From positions 81,285 to 145,284 of the forward strand of contig SZOZ01000006.1 in the NCBI GenBank assembly GCA_030263455.1: a stretch of DNA of 64,000 nt. Reading direction: 5' to 3'. Source of the stretch: Synechococcales cyanobacterium CNB. GTDB lineage: Bacteria > Planctomycetota > Phycisphaerae > Phycisphaerales > UBA1924. A model generated the notes under the pieces. The model saw only the letters and a list, made by a program, of their open reading frames with translations. It had not been told where the DNA came from and ran no database searches. This document shows, in pieces, positions 50,784 to 60,055 of the stretch (positions within the stretch are counted from its first letter, which is position 1; the number at the start of each line of letters is the position of its first letter). The position numbers and the translations under genes are program-made.

Positions 50784-50869
50784 CGGGCCAGGTGGGAGTC
50801 GAACCCACACTCCCCTTGCGGGGAAGCGGATTTTAAGTCCGCCGCGTCTGCCGGTTCCGCCACAGGCCC
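50784..50869 (-). tRNA. tRNA-Leu (anticodon UAA)
   Basis: An 86-nt class II tRNA: D arm with GCGGAACCGGCAGACGC, anticodon arm GCGGA-CTTAAAA-TCCGC (anticodon TAA), long variable arm CCCC-GCAA-GGGG and T arm GTGGG-TTCGACT-CCCAC. It has a U6-U67 mismatch in the acceptor stem, and the base after the stem (position 73) is G rather than the A usual for bacterial tRNA-Leu. CCA is not encoded. Confidence 0.88.
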
Positions 50870-51026
50870 GGACCCGATCATCCTATCGACTCGCGCCCTC
50901 GACGCCGTGCCCGACCCGTGCCACCGACCTCCGCTCTGGGAGGGCGGTGCTGCGCTCTCTCCGCATTCCCTCGTTCCACCGCATTTCGGTGGCTGTGTCA
51001 CTGACCTGCCCACGACACCCCTCGCA

Positions 51027-51032
51027 TACCAT
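51027..51032 (+). promoter_or_regulatory. -10 element for leaderless GATase mRNA
   Basis: TACCAT ends 7 nt before the ATG at 51040. Confidence 0.45.
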
Positions 51033-51039
51033 CCCGCCC

Positions 51040-51768
51040 ATGGCACGCATCATCGTCCTCCAGCACAGCCCCGAAGGCGTCCCCGGGCGCATCGGCGTCA
51101 CGCTCCGCGACCACGGCCTCCGTCTCGACGTCCGCCGACTGGACCTCCTCGGCGCACCCGCCCTCCCGACCGACCTCGACGACGTCGCGGGCGTCCTCTC
51201 CCTCGGCGGACCGCAGAACGTCGGCGAGTCCCACGACTGGATGGACGCCGAACTCGCCTTCCTCAAGGCAGCCCACCAGGCCGAACTCCCCGTCATCGGC
51301 GTCTGCCTCGGCTCCCAACTCATCGCGGCCGCGCTCGGCGGCGACGTCGCCCCCATGAATCGCCCCGAATACGGCTTCGCCCCCGTCGACGTCACCATCC
51401 CCGGTCAGACCGAGACCATCCTCGCCGGCATCCCTTGGCGACACGAGCAGTTCCACGCCCACGGCCACGAGGTCACGCGCCTCCCCGACGGCGCGACCCT
51501 CCTCGCCTCCTCGCAGGCGTGCAAGGTCCAGGCCTACCGCGCCGGTCTCCGCACCTTCGGCTTCCAGTTCCACTTCGAGTGCGACCGTGTCATGATCGGC
51601 CGCATGGCCGAACGCTCCCGAGACGAACTCGCAGCCCTCGGCCTCTCCCCCGAAGAGATCGACCGCCAGGCCTCGCTCCACTACGAGCGCTACGCCCTCG
51701 TCAGCGACCGCCTCGCCGTCAACCTTGCCACGTACTGCTTCCCCGCGGTCCGTCTCCTCGCGGTCTGA
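51040..51768 (+). CDS. class I glutamine amidotransferase-like protein
   Basis: A 242-aa class I GATase fold: VAGVLSLGGPQNVGES, the nucleophile in PVIGVCLGSQLIAAALGGDV (Cys about residue 90) and the FGFQFHFECD histidine and acid near residue 185. Stand-alone members of this group hydrolyse gamma-glutamyl amides or act as GMP-synthase-like subunits; the partner is not identified. A C-terminal about 50-residue helical tail follows. The next gene begins 2 nt after its stop, so it is co-transcribed with a DNA glycosylase gene. Confidence 0.87.
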   Translation: MARIIVLQHSPEGVPGRIGVTLRDHGLRLDVRRLDLLGAPALPTDLDDVAGVLSLGGPQNVGESHDWMDAELAFLKAAHQAELPVIGVCLGSQLIAAALGGDVAPMNRPEYGFAPVDVTIPGQTETILAGIPWRHEQFHAHGHEVTRLPDGATLLASSQACKVQAYRAGLRTFGFQFHFECDRVMIGRMAERSRDELAALGLSPEEIDRQASLHYERYALVSDRLAVNLATYCFPAVRLLAV

Positions 51769-51770
51769 GC

Positions 51771-52715
51771 ATGGGCACGCGCCTCACCCTCCGCACGCCC
51801 GGCGACTACGTCCTCCCGCGGGACGTCTGCTCCTACGGCTACTTCCTCCTCGCCCCGAACCACTGGGACGCGAAGGCACGCACGCTCCGACGCGCTCTCG
51901 ACCTCTCGGGCGGCCCGACAACCGTCGTCATCTCGCAAGGCCACGCCTGCCGCCCCGGCGATCCGCTGCGCGTCCTCGCCGATCGTGCGCTCGCTCCGCC
52001 CGAGCGTGCCGAGGCCCGACGCCAGATCGCCCGCATGTTGCGGCTCGACGAGGACGAGTCGCACGTCGCCGCCTTCCACCGCGTCGATCCCCGCTGGAAA
52101 CGCTCCGGCCGCGCCAGGCTCTTCCGCTCACCGACCCTCTTCGAGGACGTCGTCAAGACCGTCACCAGTTGCAACGTCGCCTGGCCCAGCACCGTGAACA
52201 TGAACCGCCGCCTCTGCGAGGTCATCGGCCGCGCCGGCGCGTTCCCCACCGCCGACCGCCTCGCCCGCACCCGCCCAGGCACCCTCCGCGCCCGCTGCCG
52301 CGTCGGCTACCGCGACGCGCGCCTCGTCGAACTCGCACGCCTCTTCGCCCGCGGCGACATCCGCGAACGCTGGCTCGAAGACCCCGCAACACCGGACGAC
52401 GACGCCTTCGACTTCCTCCTCACCCTTCCCGGCATCGGTCCCTACGCCGCGGGCAACATCATGCAGCTCCTCGGCCGGTACTCGCGCCTCGCCCTCGACA
52501 CCGAGAGCGTCCGCCACGGCCGCGCCGTCCTCGGCTACGACGGCGCCGACGCCGCCGTCCTCCGCCGCGTCAAGGCACACTACGAGCCCTTCGGCGAGCA
52601 CAAGTTCCGCAGCTACTGGTTCGAACTCTGGCGCTTCTACGAGCGCAAGCGCGGTCCCGCGCACGCCTGGCAGCGCGAACTCGTCGAGAACACCTTCACC
52701 GCGTCGAAACTCTGA
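51771..52715 (+). CDS. HhH-GPD superfamily DNA glycosylase
   Basis: A 314-aa protein. The helix-hairpin-helix and catalytic region is FLLTLPGIGPYAAGNIMQLL followed by SRLALDTESVRHGR, where the Asp of LALDTE is the expected catalytic residue. An AlkA/OGG1-like N-terminal part is seen (GYFLLAPNHWDAKARTLRRA, SPTLFEDVVKTVTSCNVAWP). There is no Cys cluster, so no 4Fe-4S site as in MutY/Nth. It probably removes alkylated or oxidised bases in base-excision repair. It is 2 nt downstream of the GATase gene. Confidence 0.85.
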   Translation: MGTRLTLRTPGDYVLPRDVCSYGYFLLAPNHWDAKARTLRRALDLSGGPTTVVISQGHACRPGDPLRVLADRALAPPERAEARRQIARMLRLDEDESHVAAFHRVDPRWKRSGRARLFRSPTLFEDVVKTVTSCNVAWPSTVNMNRRLCEVIGRAGAFPTADRLARTRPGTLRARCRVGYRDARLVELARLFARGDIRERWLEDPATPDDDAFDFLLTLPGIGPYAAGNIMQLLGRYSRLALDTESVRHGRAVLGYDGADAAVLRRVKAHYEPFGEHKFRSYWFELWRFYERKRGPAHAWQRELVENTFTASKL

Positions 52716-52724
52716 CCCCGCCGT

Positions 52725-54188
52725 TCACGCCAGCAGGTCCGACGCCACCCGGCCGTGCACGTCCGTCAGCCGGAAGTCCCGCCCCTGGAACCGGTACGTC
52801 AGCCGCTCGTGGTCGAACCCGAGAAGGTGCAGGATCGTCGCCTGAAGATCGTGCACGTGCACGGGGTTCTCCGTCACGCGATACCCGAGATCGTCCGTCG
52901 CCCCGTACACCAGCCCACGCCGCACGCCCCCCCCTGCCATCCACATCGTGAACGCGTGGGGGTGGTGGTCGCGACCCAGGAACTTCGACCCGTCGCGCTC
53001 CTCGTTCATGCACGTCCGGCCGAACTCACCCGACCACACCACCAGCGTGTCGTCGAGCATCCCGCGACGCTTCAGATCCCGGATCAGCGCGGCCACCGGC
53101 CGGTCCGTCTGTCGGCACTTCAGCGGCAACTGCGTCACGATGTCGTCGTGCGGACCCGTCCCGTGCGTGTCCCACCCCCAGTCGAACAACTGCACGAACC
53201 GCACCCCGCGCTCGCACAACCGCCTCGCCAGCAGGCAGTTGTTCGCGAACGACGGCGCGCCCGGCTCCGCCCCGTACATCTCCAGCGTCTCGCGCGGCTC
53301 GCGCGAGATGTCCATCACCTCCGGCACCGACGCCTGCATCCGGAACGCCAACTCGTACTGCTCGATCCGTGTCAGCGTCTCCGGGTCGCCCGTCGCGGCG
53401 TGGTGCGCCCGGTTCAGGTCCGCAAGCGCATCCAGCGCCCGACGCCGAGAGTCCCGCGACATCCCCGCCGGATCGTTCACGTACAGCACCGGGTCGCCCG
53501 ACGACCGGCACTGCACCCCCTGGTACACGCTCGGCAGGAACCCGCTCCCCCACACGCTCTTGCCCGCGTCCGGCGTGTTCCCGCCCGATACCAGCACCAC
53601 GAACCCCGGCAGGTCGCGAGTCTCGCTCCCAAGACCGTACGCCACCCACGACCCCATCGACGGACGCCCGAGGATCGACGATCCCGTGTACAGGAACAAC
53701 TGCGCGGGCGCATGGTTGAACTGCTCCGTGTGCATCGACCTCACGAAGCACAACTCATCCGTGATCCCCGAGAGGTGCGGCAGCAACTCCGAAACCCACA
53801 TCCCGTTCTCGCCGTGCCGCGCGAATCGGTACGGCGTCCCCAGCACCTTCGGGTGCCCCTTGATGAACGCGAACCGCTCGCCCGCCAGCAGGTCCGCGGG
53901 GCACGGCTTGCCGTCCAACTCGTTCAGCGCAGGCTTGTAATCGAACAGGTCCTGCTGCGGCGGCGAACCCGCCATGTGCAGGTAGATCACACGCCGCGCC
54001 CGCGGCGCAAAGTGCGGCGGCCTCGGACGCAACGGATCGGAAACACCCGACCCCACGCTCCCCGCCCGCAGGTCGTCACCCATCAGCATCGCCAGCGCGA
54101 CCGCACCAAGCCCGGCCCCGGACCGCCCCAGAAAGTGCCGCCGAGTCATCAGCGCACAACGAGCGATGTCCGGCACGCGATCGTTCAT
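52725..54188 (-). CDS. DUF1501 protein, Tat-exported
   Basis: A 487-aa protein of the large planctomycete DUF1501 family (sulfatase/alkaline-phosphatase-like fold). A Tat signal [19 protein letters not shown] is near residues 15-33. Typical stretches are [115 protein letters not shown] and [20 protein letters not shown]. Function is unknown in the family. It starts 3 nt after the end of the DUF1549/DUF1553 gene, its usual partner. Confidence 0.92.
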   Translation of the reverse strand: MNDRVPDIARCALMTRRHFLGRSGAGLGAVALAMLMGDDLRAGSVGSGVSDPLRPRPPHFAPRARRVIYLHMAGSPPQQDLFDYKPALNELDGKPCPADLLAGERFAFIKGHPKVLGTPYRFARHGENGMWVSELLPHLSGITDELCFVRSMHTEQFNHAPAQLFLYTGSSILGRPSMGSWVAYGLGSETRDLPGFVVLVSGGNTPDAGKSVWGSGFLPSVYQGVQCRSSGDPVLYVNDPAGMSRDSRRRALDALADLNRAHHAATGDPETLTRIEQYELAFRMQASVPEVMDISREPRETLEMYGAEPGAPSFANNCLLARRLCERGVRFVQLFDWGWDTHGTGPHDDIVTQLPLKCRQTDRPVAALIRDLKRRGMLDDTLVVWSGEFGRTCMNEERDGSKFLGRDHHPHAFTMWMAGGGVRRGLVYGATDDLGYRVTENPVHVHDLQATILHLLGFDHERLTYRFQGRDFRLTDVHGRVASDLLA

Positions 54189-54191
54189 GGC

Positions 54192-56705
54192 TCAGCCTCT
54201 CGTCAGAAACTCGTCGAGGTTCAGCAGCACGTTCGCAACCGCCGTCCACGCCGCCGCCTCCGCCGCATCGACCCCCTCCGGCAGCGGCCCCAGCGGATCC
54301 GTCGCCAGCGCGGCCGCATCCCCGGGCCGCTCGCGGTAGTGCGCCGACTCGCTCTCGAACAGCGCGACCAGCCGCTCCACCTCACGCTCCGTCGCTGCAC
54401 GCGCCAGGCACAGCCGCACCGCGTACCGCGCCCGCGACGCCGCGTCTGCCCCCCCCTCCGCCACCAGCCGCCGCGCCAGCGCCTGCGCCGCTTCCACCAA
54501 CGCGGGGTCGTTCATCGTCACCAGCGCCTGCAGCGGCGTGTTCGTCCGAATCCGCCGCGGAAGGCAGAACTCCCGGCTCGGCGCGTCGAACGTCGTCAGC
54601 ATCGGGTGCGGGCTGGTCCGCCGCCAGAACGTGTACAGCGCTCGGCGGTACCGGTCCTCCCCCCCGCTCGTCTCCCATCGGTCCGCGTTGTACACGATCG
54701 ACCACACTCCCTCCGGCTGCGGCGGGAACACCGACGGCCCGTACATCTTCCGCGACAACAACCCCGACACCGCAAGCGACTGGTCCCGGATTGTCTCCGC
54801 GTCAAGCCGGAACCGAGGCCCCCGCGCCAGCAGACGATTCCCCGGGTCACGCTCCAGCGCGGCCGCTGTCGCCACCGACGACTGCCGGTACGTCGCGCTC
54901 ATCACGATCGAACGCACGAGCCGCTTGACGCTCCACCCGTCGCGCACAAGCCCTGTCGCCAGCCAGTCCAGCAACTCGGGGTGCGAAGGCAGCGTTCCCT
55001 GCACGCCGAAGTCCTCCGACGTCTCCACCAGCCCCGCCCCGAACAACTGCTCCCACACCCGGTTGACCGCGACGCGCGCCGTCAGCGGGTTCGCGTCGTC
55101 CGTCAGCCAGCGCGCGAACCCGAGCCGATCACGCGGTGCGCCCTCCGGCCACGCATGGAACGCCGATGGGGCGCCCGCCTCCACAACCTCCGCCGGCGAC
55201 AGGAACGAACCACGCTCCATCCGGCGCGTCGTTCGCCGCTCCTCCACCGACTGCTCTCGCATGATCGGCAGTTGCGGCAGCGTCGCTTCCACCGCGGCTA
55301 GGCCGGCCCTCGCCCGCGCAATCCCGTCATCAAGGAACGCGCGGAGTTCCGCCTCCGAATCACCCGCCGATCCGCCGCCGGACCGCGAACCCACCCGCGC
55401 CAACGCCTCCGCAACACGCTCCGGCAGCCGCTCCGCGTGCTCCACGATCGCACGCGCCCTCGCCAGATCCGCCTCTCGCTCCGGCACGGGGACCGGCAGC
55501 GTCGGCGCCTCGTCCATCCGGTCCGCGTCCAGCGTCGTGTTGAACACCGCGAACACGCGGTAATAGTCCGTGTGCGTGATCGGATCGTACTTGTGCGTGT
55601 GGCACTGCGCGCACGCCATCGTCAGCCCCATGAACACCTGCATCGTCGTGTTCACGCGGTCCACCACCGCCGCCACGCGGAACTCCTCGTCGTCCGTACC
55701 GCCCTCGTCGTTCGTCATCGTGTTCCTGTGAAACGCCGTCGCCACCAGCCCCTCGGCGCCCGCGTCCGGAAGCAGGTCGCCGGCCAGTTGCTCCGCGATG
55801 AACCGGTCATACGGCACGTCCGCGTTGAACGCCCGGATCACCCAGTCACGCCACGGCCACATCGTCCGCCGACGGTCCGCCTCGTACCCCTTCGTGTCCG
55901 CATACCGCGCCTGGTCCAGCCACGCCGCCGCCATCCGCTCCCCATACGCAGGCGATGCCAGAAGCCGATCCACCACGCGCTCCCACGCGCCCGGCCTCGC
56001 GTCGCCGACGAACGCCTCCACTTCCGCCGGCGTCGGCGGCAGGCCGGTCAGGTCCAGCGACACACGCCGGATCAGCGTCGCACGATCCGCCTCCGCCGAC
56101 GGCCGAATCCCCTCCCGATCCAGCCGCGCCAGCACGAAACGATCGATCTCGTTGCGAACCCATCGCTCATCGCTCACCCGCGGCGGCTCGGGACGGCGCG
56201 GAGCCACGAACGACCAGTGCGGCTCGTATCGCCCTCCCTCCGCGATCCACCGGCGCAGCGTCTCGACTTCCCGCGCCGTCAGCGGCGCTCCCGCCTCCGA
56301 CGGCGGCATCCGCTCCTCCGCATCCACGCTCGTCACGCGCCGAACCAACTCGCCCGCGTCCGGCTCGCCCGGCACGACCGCACGCCCGCCCCGCCGCAGC
56401 ACGCCCGTCGCCCCCTCGAACGTGTCCAGCCGCAAACCCGCCTCACGCGCCGACTCATCAGGCCCGTGGCACTTGAAGCACCGGTTCGACAGGATCGGGC
56501 GAACGTCACGCGTGTACGACACCGCCGACGGGTCAGGCTCGCCCGACGCCCCAAACACGACGCCCGTCACCGGAGGGGTTGCGCTCGGCCTGACGACGAA
56601 CACCGCGAGCACAACCAGCGTCGCCACGATGGCGGTACAACAGTACAGCGCCGTGGAAACGGGATGCCCGTCGCTCCACGATCCGCGAGCCGCGCCCCGC
56701 CTCAT
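54192..56705 (-). CDS. planctomycete cytochrome c / DUF1549 / DUF1553 protein
   Basis: An 837-aa protein. A transmembrane anchor lies near residues 22-40, then a PSD1-type cytochrome domain with [20 protein letters not shown] (CFKCH at 76-80), then DUF1549 (about 165-380: [60 protein letters not shown] with a second CXXCH), a short spacer and DUF1553 (about 540-790: [58 protein letters not shown]). The start forms ATGA with the upstream gene. It lacks the additional central domain found in the longer homologue at 60056. Confidence 0.92.
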   Translation of the reverse strand: MRRGAARGSWSDGHPVSTALYCCTAIVATLVVLAVFVVRPSATPPVTGVVFGASGEPDPSAVSYTRDVRPILSNRCFKCHGPDESAREAGLRLDTFEGATGVLRRGGRAVVPGEPDAGELVRRVTSVDAEERMPPSEAGAPLTAREVETLRRWIAEGGRYEPHWSFVAPRRPEPPRVSDERWVRNEIDRFVLARLDREGIRPSAEADRATLIRRVSLDLTGLPPTPAEVEAFVGDARPGAWERVVDRLLASPAYGERMAAAWLDQARYADTKGYEADRRRTMWPWRDWVIRAFNADVPYDRFIAEQLAGDLLPDAGAEGLVATAFHRNTMTNDEGGTDDEEFRVAAVVDRVNTTMQVFMGLTMACAQCHTHKYDPITHTDYYRVFAVFNTTLDADRMDEAPTLPVPVPEREADLARARAIVEHAERLPERVAEALARVGSRSGGGSAGDSEAELRAFLDDGIARARAGLAAVEATLPQLPIMREQSVEERRTTRRMERGSFLSPAEVVEAGAPSAFHAWPEGAPRDRLGFARWLTDDANPLTARVAVNRVWEQLFGAGLVETSEDFGVQGTLPSHPELLDWLATGLVRDGWSVKRLVRSIVMSATYRQSSVATAAALERDPGNRLLARGPRFRLDAETIRDQSLAVSGLLSRKMYGPSVFPPQPEGVWSIVYNADRWETSGGEDRYRRALYTFWRRTSPHPMLTTFDAPSREFCLPRRIRTNTPLQALVTMNDPALVEAAQALARRLVAEGGADAASRARYAVRLCLARAATEREVERLVALFESESAHYRERPGDAAALATDPLGPLPEGVDAAEAAAWTAVANVLLNLDEFLTRG

Positions 56706-58279
56706 CCCCCCAGGCATGACGCGCACACCTTTCCTTCCGATCGCGCCGCGACGCAGCACGGGTGGTCGCACTCGCGCCCTTGTGCCGTCGCTGCCGCGCA
56801 GCACGCGGGCGCTCCCTCAACGCCCGCCGCTTCCGCGGTCACCGGCGCCTCGACGACCGCGGCCAACTCCGCGCCAAGCACGACTTCAATCGTCGGCTTC
56901 TCCCTCGTCAATGCCAGCGCGCCCTCCGGCGTCACCGCCGTGTCCCACACATAAACGCGCCGCAATGCCGGGAACAACCGCAGCCGCGCCATCCCCGCGT
57001 CCGTCACCGACGTTCCGTACAGGTTCAGGGTCTCCAGCCCCGGCAAGCCGGCGAGCCCCTCAAGCGCGCCATCCCCGACCCCGGTCCGCTGCAACTGCAA
57101 CCGACTCAGCCGCGTGAACCCCTCCAGCCTCGCCACTCCCGCGTCGGTCACCGAACTCCCCGCGAGGTTCAGCCAGACCAGCGATCCTTCAAGCCCTCGC
57201 AGCAGTGCCAGGTCGGCATCCCCCGCGCCCTCGCCCAACTGCGCGAAACTCACCTCGACCTCCTGCGCGTCCGCCGCGATCCGCGCCGCGTGCGCGCCCC
57301 GTTCGCGCAGCCGCGCGATCGCCGCATCCACCGCCGCGGCGTCCGCCTCGCCGACCGGAGCAGCGGCGCCCGACGCACGCGCCGTCGTCTCGGCAGCCGC
57401 GCCAGAATCGGGCCAGTGCGCGCCCTCCACGATCCATAACCTGATGAGCGCGATCTGCTCGGCGGACAGCGGCTCGCGGTCCTTCGGCATGAACTCCTCG
57501 TCGCCACGCGACAGCGAGATGCGCCGCAGCAACTCGCTCCCCTCCGGATCGCCCGGCCGCACCACCCAACGCGATTCGTCCCCGCCGAACACGCGCGAAC
57601 GCAGGTCCAGCCGCAGCCGACCCCGCGCCCGCGTCGGACCGTGGCACTCCACGCACCGCTCCTCGAGGATCGGCCTGATCTGCGCGACGAAATCCACCGT
57701 GGCGCCGGGCGGCAACGGACCTCCCACCAGCACACCCCCATCTTCCTCCTCGCTCCCGAAAATCTCCGTCAGGTACGCAGGCCCGTACACCAGCGACGCC
57801 CCGAAGTGCCCCGTTACCCCCACCAGCAGCGCGGCCAGCAGCAGCACGAACCGATACGCACGCGCGAACACACCCAGCCGCGTCGCCGACGCCGCGAACG
57901 CGACCAGAAGCGCAAGCACGGCCAGGCCCGCCGTCGCAACCCCCGTCCACCGATGGATCTCGATCGTCTCGGCGACCGGCTGCCCGTGCGGCTCCATCGC
58001 CGCGTTCATCCACCCGAACCACGCCGCCGCCACCGCGCTCACCGCCCCGATGAGCAGGCACACCACGGCCGCACGCGCCGGAGGCCGCGACGCCGCGTCC
58101 CGCGCCACGTCCGGCGACTGCTCGTCAGGATCACGCGGGTCGGACCTGACGCGCCCCACCCCGCGCCACGACGCCGCCGCTACCTCGATCAACAGCGCGC
58201 TGATGAGCAGCGCGATCGGGAAATGCACCACCAGCGGGTGCAGCCGGCCGAGAAAGCGGAGCAACAGGTCCATCGTCAT
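56702..58279 (-). CDS. DUF2231-like membrane protein with cytochrome domain, LRR and Cys-rich tail
   Basis: A 525-aa protein. About four transmembrane helices (residues 1-165; LHPLVVHFPIALLISALLIE is the DUF2231 pattern) are followed by a planctomycete cytochrome domain with ILEERCVECHGPTRARGRLR (CVECH at 209-213) and FMPKDREPLS. A leucine-rich-repeat section spans about residues 365-465 (LVWLNLAGSSVTDAGVARLE, LETLNLYGTSVTDAGMARLR). The tail has seven or more cysteines in CC...C...CC...C..C order (about 493-523). It is the first gene of a tight group with the DUF1549/DUF1553 and DUF1501 genes and probably passes electrons at the cell surface. Confidence 0.87.
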   Translation of the reverse strand: MTMDLLLRFLGRLHPLVVHFPIALLISALLIEVAAASWRGVGRVRSDPRDPDEQSPDVARDAASRPPARAAVVCLLIGAVSAVAAAWFGWMNAAMEPHGQPVAETIEIHRWTGVATAGLAVLALLVAFAASATRLGVFARAYRFVLLLAALLVGVTGHFGASLVYGPAYLTEIFGSEEEDGGVLVGGPLPPGATVDFVAQIRPILEERCVECHGPTRARGRLRLDLRSRVFGGDESRWVVRPGDPEGSELLRRISLSRGDEEFMPKDREPLSAEQIALIRLWIVEGAHWPDSGAAAETTARASGAAAPVGEADAAAVDAAIARLRERGAHAARIAADAQEVEVSFAQLGEGAGDADLALLRGLEGSLVWLNLAGSSVTDAGVARLEGFTRLSRLQLQRTGVGDGALEGLAGLPGLETLNLYGTSVTDAGMARLRLFPALRRVYVWDTAVTPEGALALTREKPTIEVVLGAELAAVVEAPVTAEAAGVEGAPACCAAATAQGRECDHPCCVAARSEGKVCASCLGG

Positions 58280-58439
58280 GGCTCACCCGTGGAACGAACG
58301 CGGAGAACGCGGAAAGAATCGCGGAGAACACGAAGGATTCCACGAAACGGAACTGTCGATGGGACCCTCATGCGCTCCGAACCTCTTTGCTTTTCTGCGC
58401 CACCTGCGTTCCTCGCTGCGCCCTCCGCGTTGCCTTCCG
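58280..58439. repeat. inverted pair of family-C repeats, copy C2
   Basis: The left arm (58294-58335) reads GAACGCGGAGAACGCGGA and CGCGGAGAACACGAAGG. The right arm (58388-58439) carries the inverse CGCTGCGCCCTCCGCGTTGC. It fills the gap between the DUF1501 and DUF2231-like genes. Confidence 0.5.
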
Positions 58440-59891
58440 CTACGCCAGCAGATCCCGCACGACATGCCCGTGCACGTCCGTCAGCCTGAAGTCCCGCCCC
58501 TGGTACTTGAACGTCAGCCGCTCGTGGTCGATCCCGAGCAGGTGAAGGACCGTGGCGTTCAGGTCGTGGATGTGCACCGGGTTCTCGACGATGTTGTACC
58601 CGAAATCGTCCGTCGTCCCGTACGAGAACCCCGGCTTCAGCCCCGCCCCCGCCATCCATACCGTGAAGCACCGCCCGTGGTGATCGCGCCCGTAGTTGTC
58701 CGCCGACAGCGGCCCCTGGCAGTACACCGTCCGGCCGAACTCCCCGCCCCAGACCACCAGCGTGTCGTCAAGCATGCCGCGCTGCTTCAGGTCCTTCACC
58801 AGCGCCGCCGCCGGCTGGTCCACCACCTTCGACACCGCCCGGATGTCGTTCGGCAGGTTCCCGTGGTGGTCCCAGTCGCGGTGGAACAACTGCACGAAAC
58901 GCACCCCGCGCTCGCACAGCCTTCGCGCAAGCAGGCAGTTGGCCGCGAACGTCCCCGGCGTGCGCGAGTCCGGCCCGTACAACTCGAACGTCGATGATGG
59001 CTCGTCCGCCAGGTCCGCCAGGTCCGGCACCGACTCCTGCATCGAGTACGCCATCTCGTACTGCTGGATCCGCGCGTTGATCTCAGGATCGCCGAACGCC
59101 TCGTGCGCCATCCGGTTCAGCGAGTTCGCCGTATCGATCATCCGCCGACGCCGCTCACGGTCGATCCCCGGCGGGTCCGACAGGTACAGCACCGGGTCTC
59201 CCGCGCCGCGGAACTTCACCCCTTGGTGCGCCGCCGGCAGGAACCCCGCCCCCCACAGCCGATCGAACAACGCCTGCGTCGGCCGCGGCACGCTGTTCGA
59301 AATCATCACCACGAACGCCGGCAGCGCGGTCGTCTCGCTCCCCAGACCGTAGGACAGCCACGCACCCATGCTCGGCCGACCGGGCTGCTGCGCTCCGGTC
59401 TGAATGTACGTGATCGCCGGATCGTGATTGATCGCCTCCGTGTTCACCGTGTGCACGAATGTCAGGTCGTCCACGATCGACGCCGTGTGCGGAAGCAACT
59501 CCGATACCCACGCCCCGCACCTCCCGTGCCTCCGGAACTCGAACAGCGACGCCGCGATCGGCAGGCGGTCCTGCCCGCTCGTCATCCCCGTGATCCGCTG
59601 GCCCATCCGCACCGAGTCCGGCAGGTCCGTGTCGTGCAACTCCCGCAGCCGGGGCTTCGGCTGGAACAAGTCCAGGTGCGACGGCCCGCCCGACATGAAC
59701 ATGTAGATCACGCGCTTCGCCCGCGGCGCGAAGTGCGGCACGCGACCCGCGACGCCCCCAAGGTCCGGCGATGACGCGAACAGGCGCGGGTTCAGCAGCG
59801 ACGCCAGCGCGGCCGTCCCGATCCCCGTCGCCATGCGCCCCAGCAACTGCCGGCGCGTCATCAACAACCGATACTCACGGGCTGGGTCCAT
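58440..59891 (-). CDS. DUF1501 protein, Tat-exported (second copy)
   Basis: A 483-aa paralogue of the gene at 52725. The Tat signal is [20 protein letters not shown]. Shared stretches are [97 protein letters not shown] and [25 protein letters not shown] and HGRCF are likely metal-binding, as in alkaline-phosphatase-like folds. It follows the 1210-aa cytochrome protein on the same strand with a family-C repeat pair between them. Confidence 0.92.
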   Translation of the reverse strand: MDPAREYRLLMTRRQLLGRMATGIGTAALASLLNPRLFASSPDLGGVAGRVPHFAPRAKRVIYMFMSGGPSHLDLFQPKPRLRELHDTDLPDSVRMGQRITGMTSGQDRLPIAASLFEFRRHGRCGAWVSELLPHTASIVDDLTFVHTVNTEAINHDPAITYIQTGAQQPGRPSMGAWLSYGLGSETTALPAFVVMISNSVPRPTQALFDRLWGAGFLPAAHQGVKFRGAGDPVLYLSDPPGIDRERRRRMIDTANSLNRMAHEAFGDPEINARIQQYEMAYSMQESVPDLADLADEPSSTFELYGPDSRTPGTFAANCLLARRLCERGVRFVQLFHRDWDHHGNLPNDIRAVSKVVDQPAAALVKDLKQRGMLDDTLVVWGGEFGRTVYCQGPLSADNYGRDHHGRCFTVWMAGAGLKPGFSYGTTDDFGYNIVENPVHIHDLNATVLHLLGIDHERLTFKYQGRDFRLTDVHGHVVRDLLA

Positions 59892-59904
59892 CGATCAGCC
59901 CCCC

Positions 59905-60052
59905 TCAGAACAGAACGCGGAGAACGCAAAGACAACCGCAGAGCACCCTGCGATCGAAAGGAGCTTGGTGCACACGACCGCCTCCGAATGAGTTTTCATC
60001 AGCCTGTCCCTCCCGCGCTCTTCGCGTCCCTCTCCGTGTTCTCCGCATGCTC
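59905..60052. repeat. inverted pair of family-C repeats, copy C3
   Basis: The left arm (59911-59944) has CAGAACGCGGAGAACGCAAA. The right arm (60012-60052) has the inverse CTCTCCGTGTTCTCCGC. The pair lies between the two genes of the second cytochrome/DUF1501 cassette. Confidence 0.5.
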
Positions 60053-60055
60053 TCT

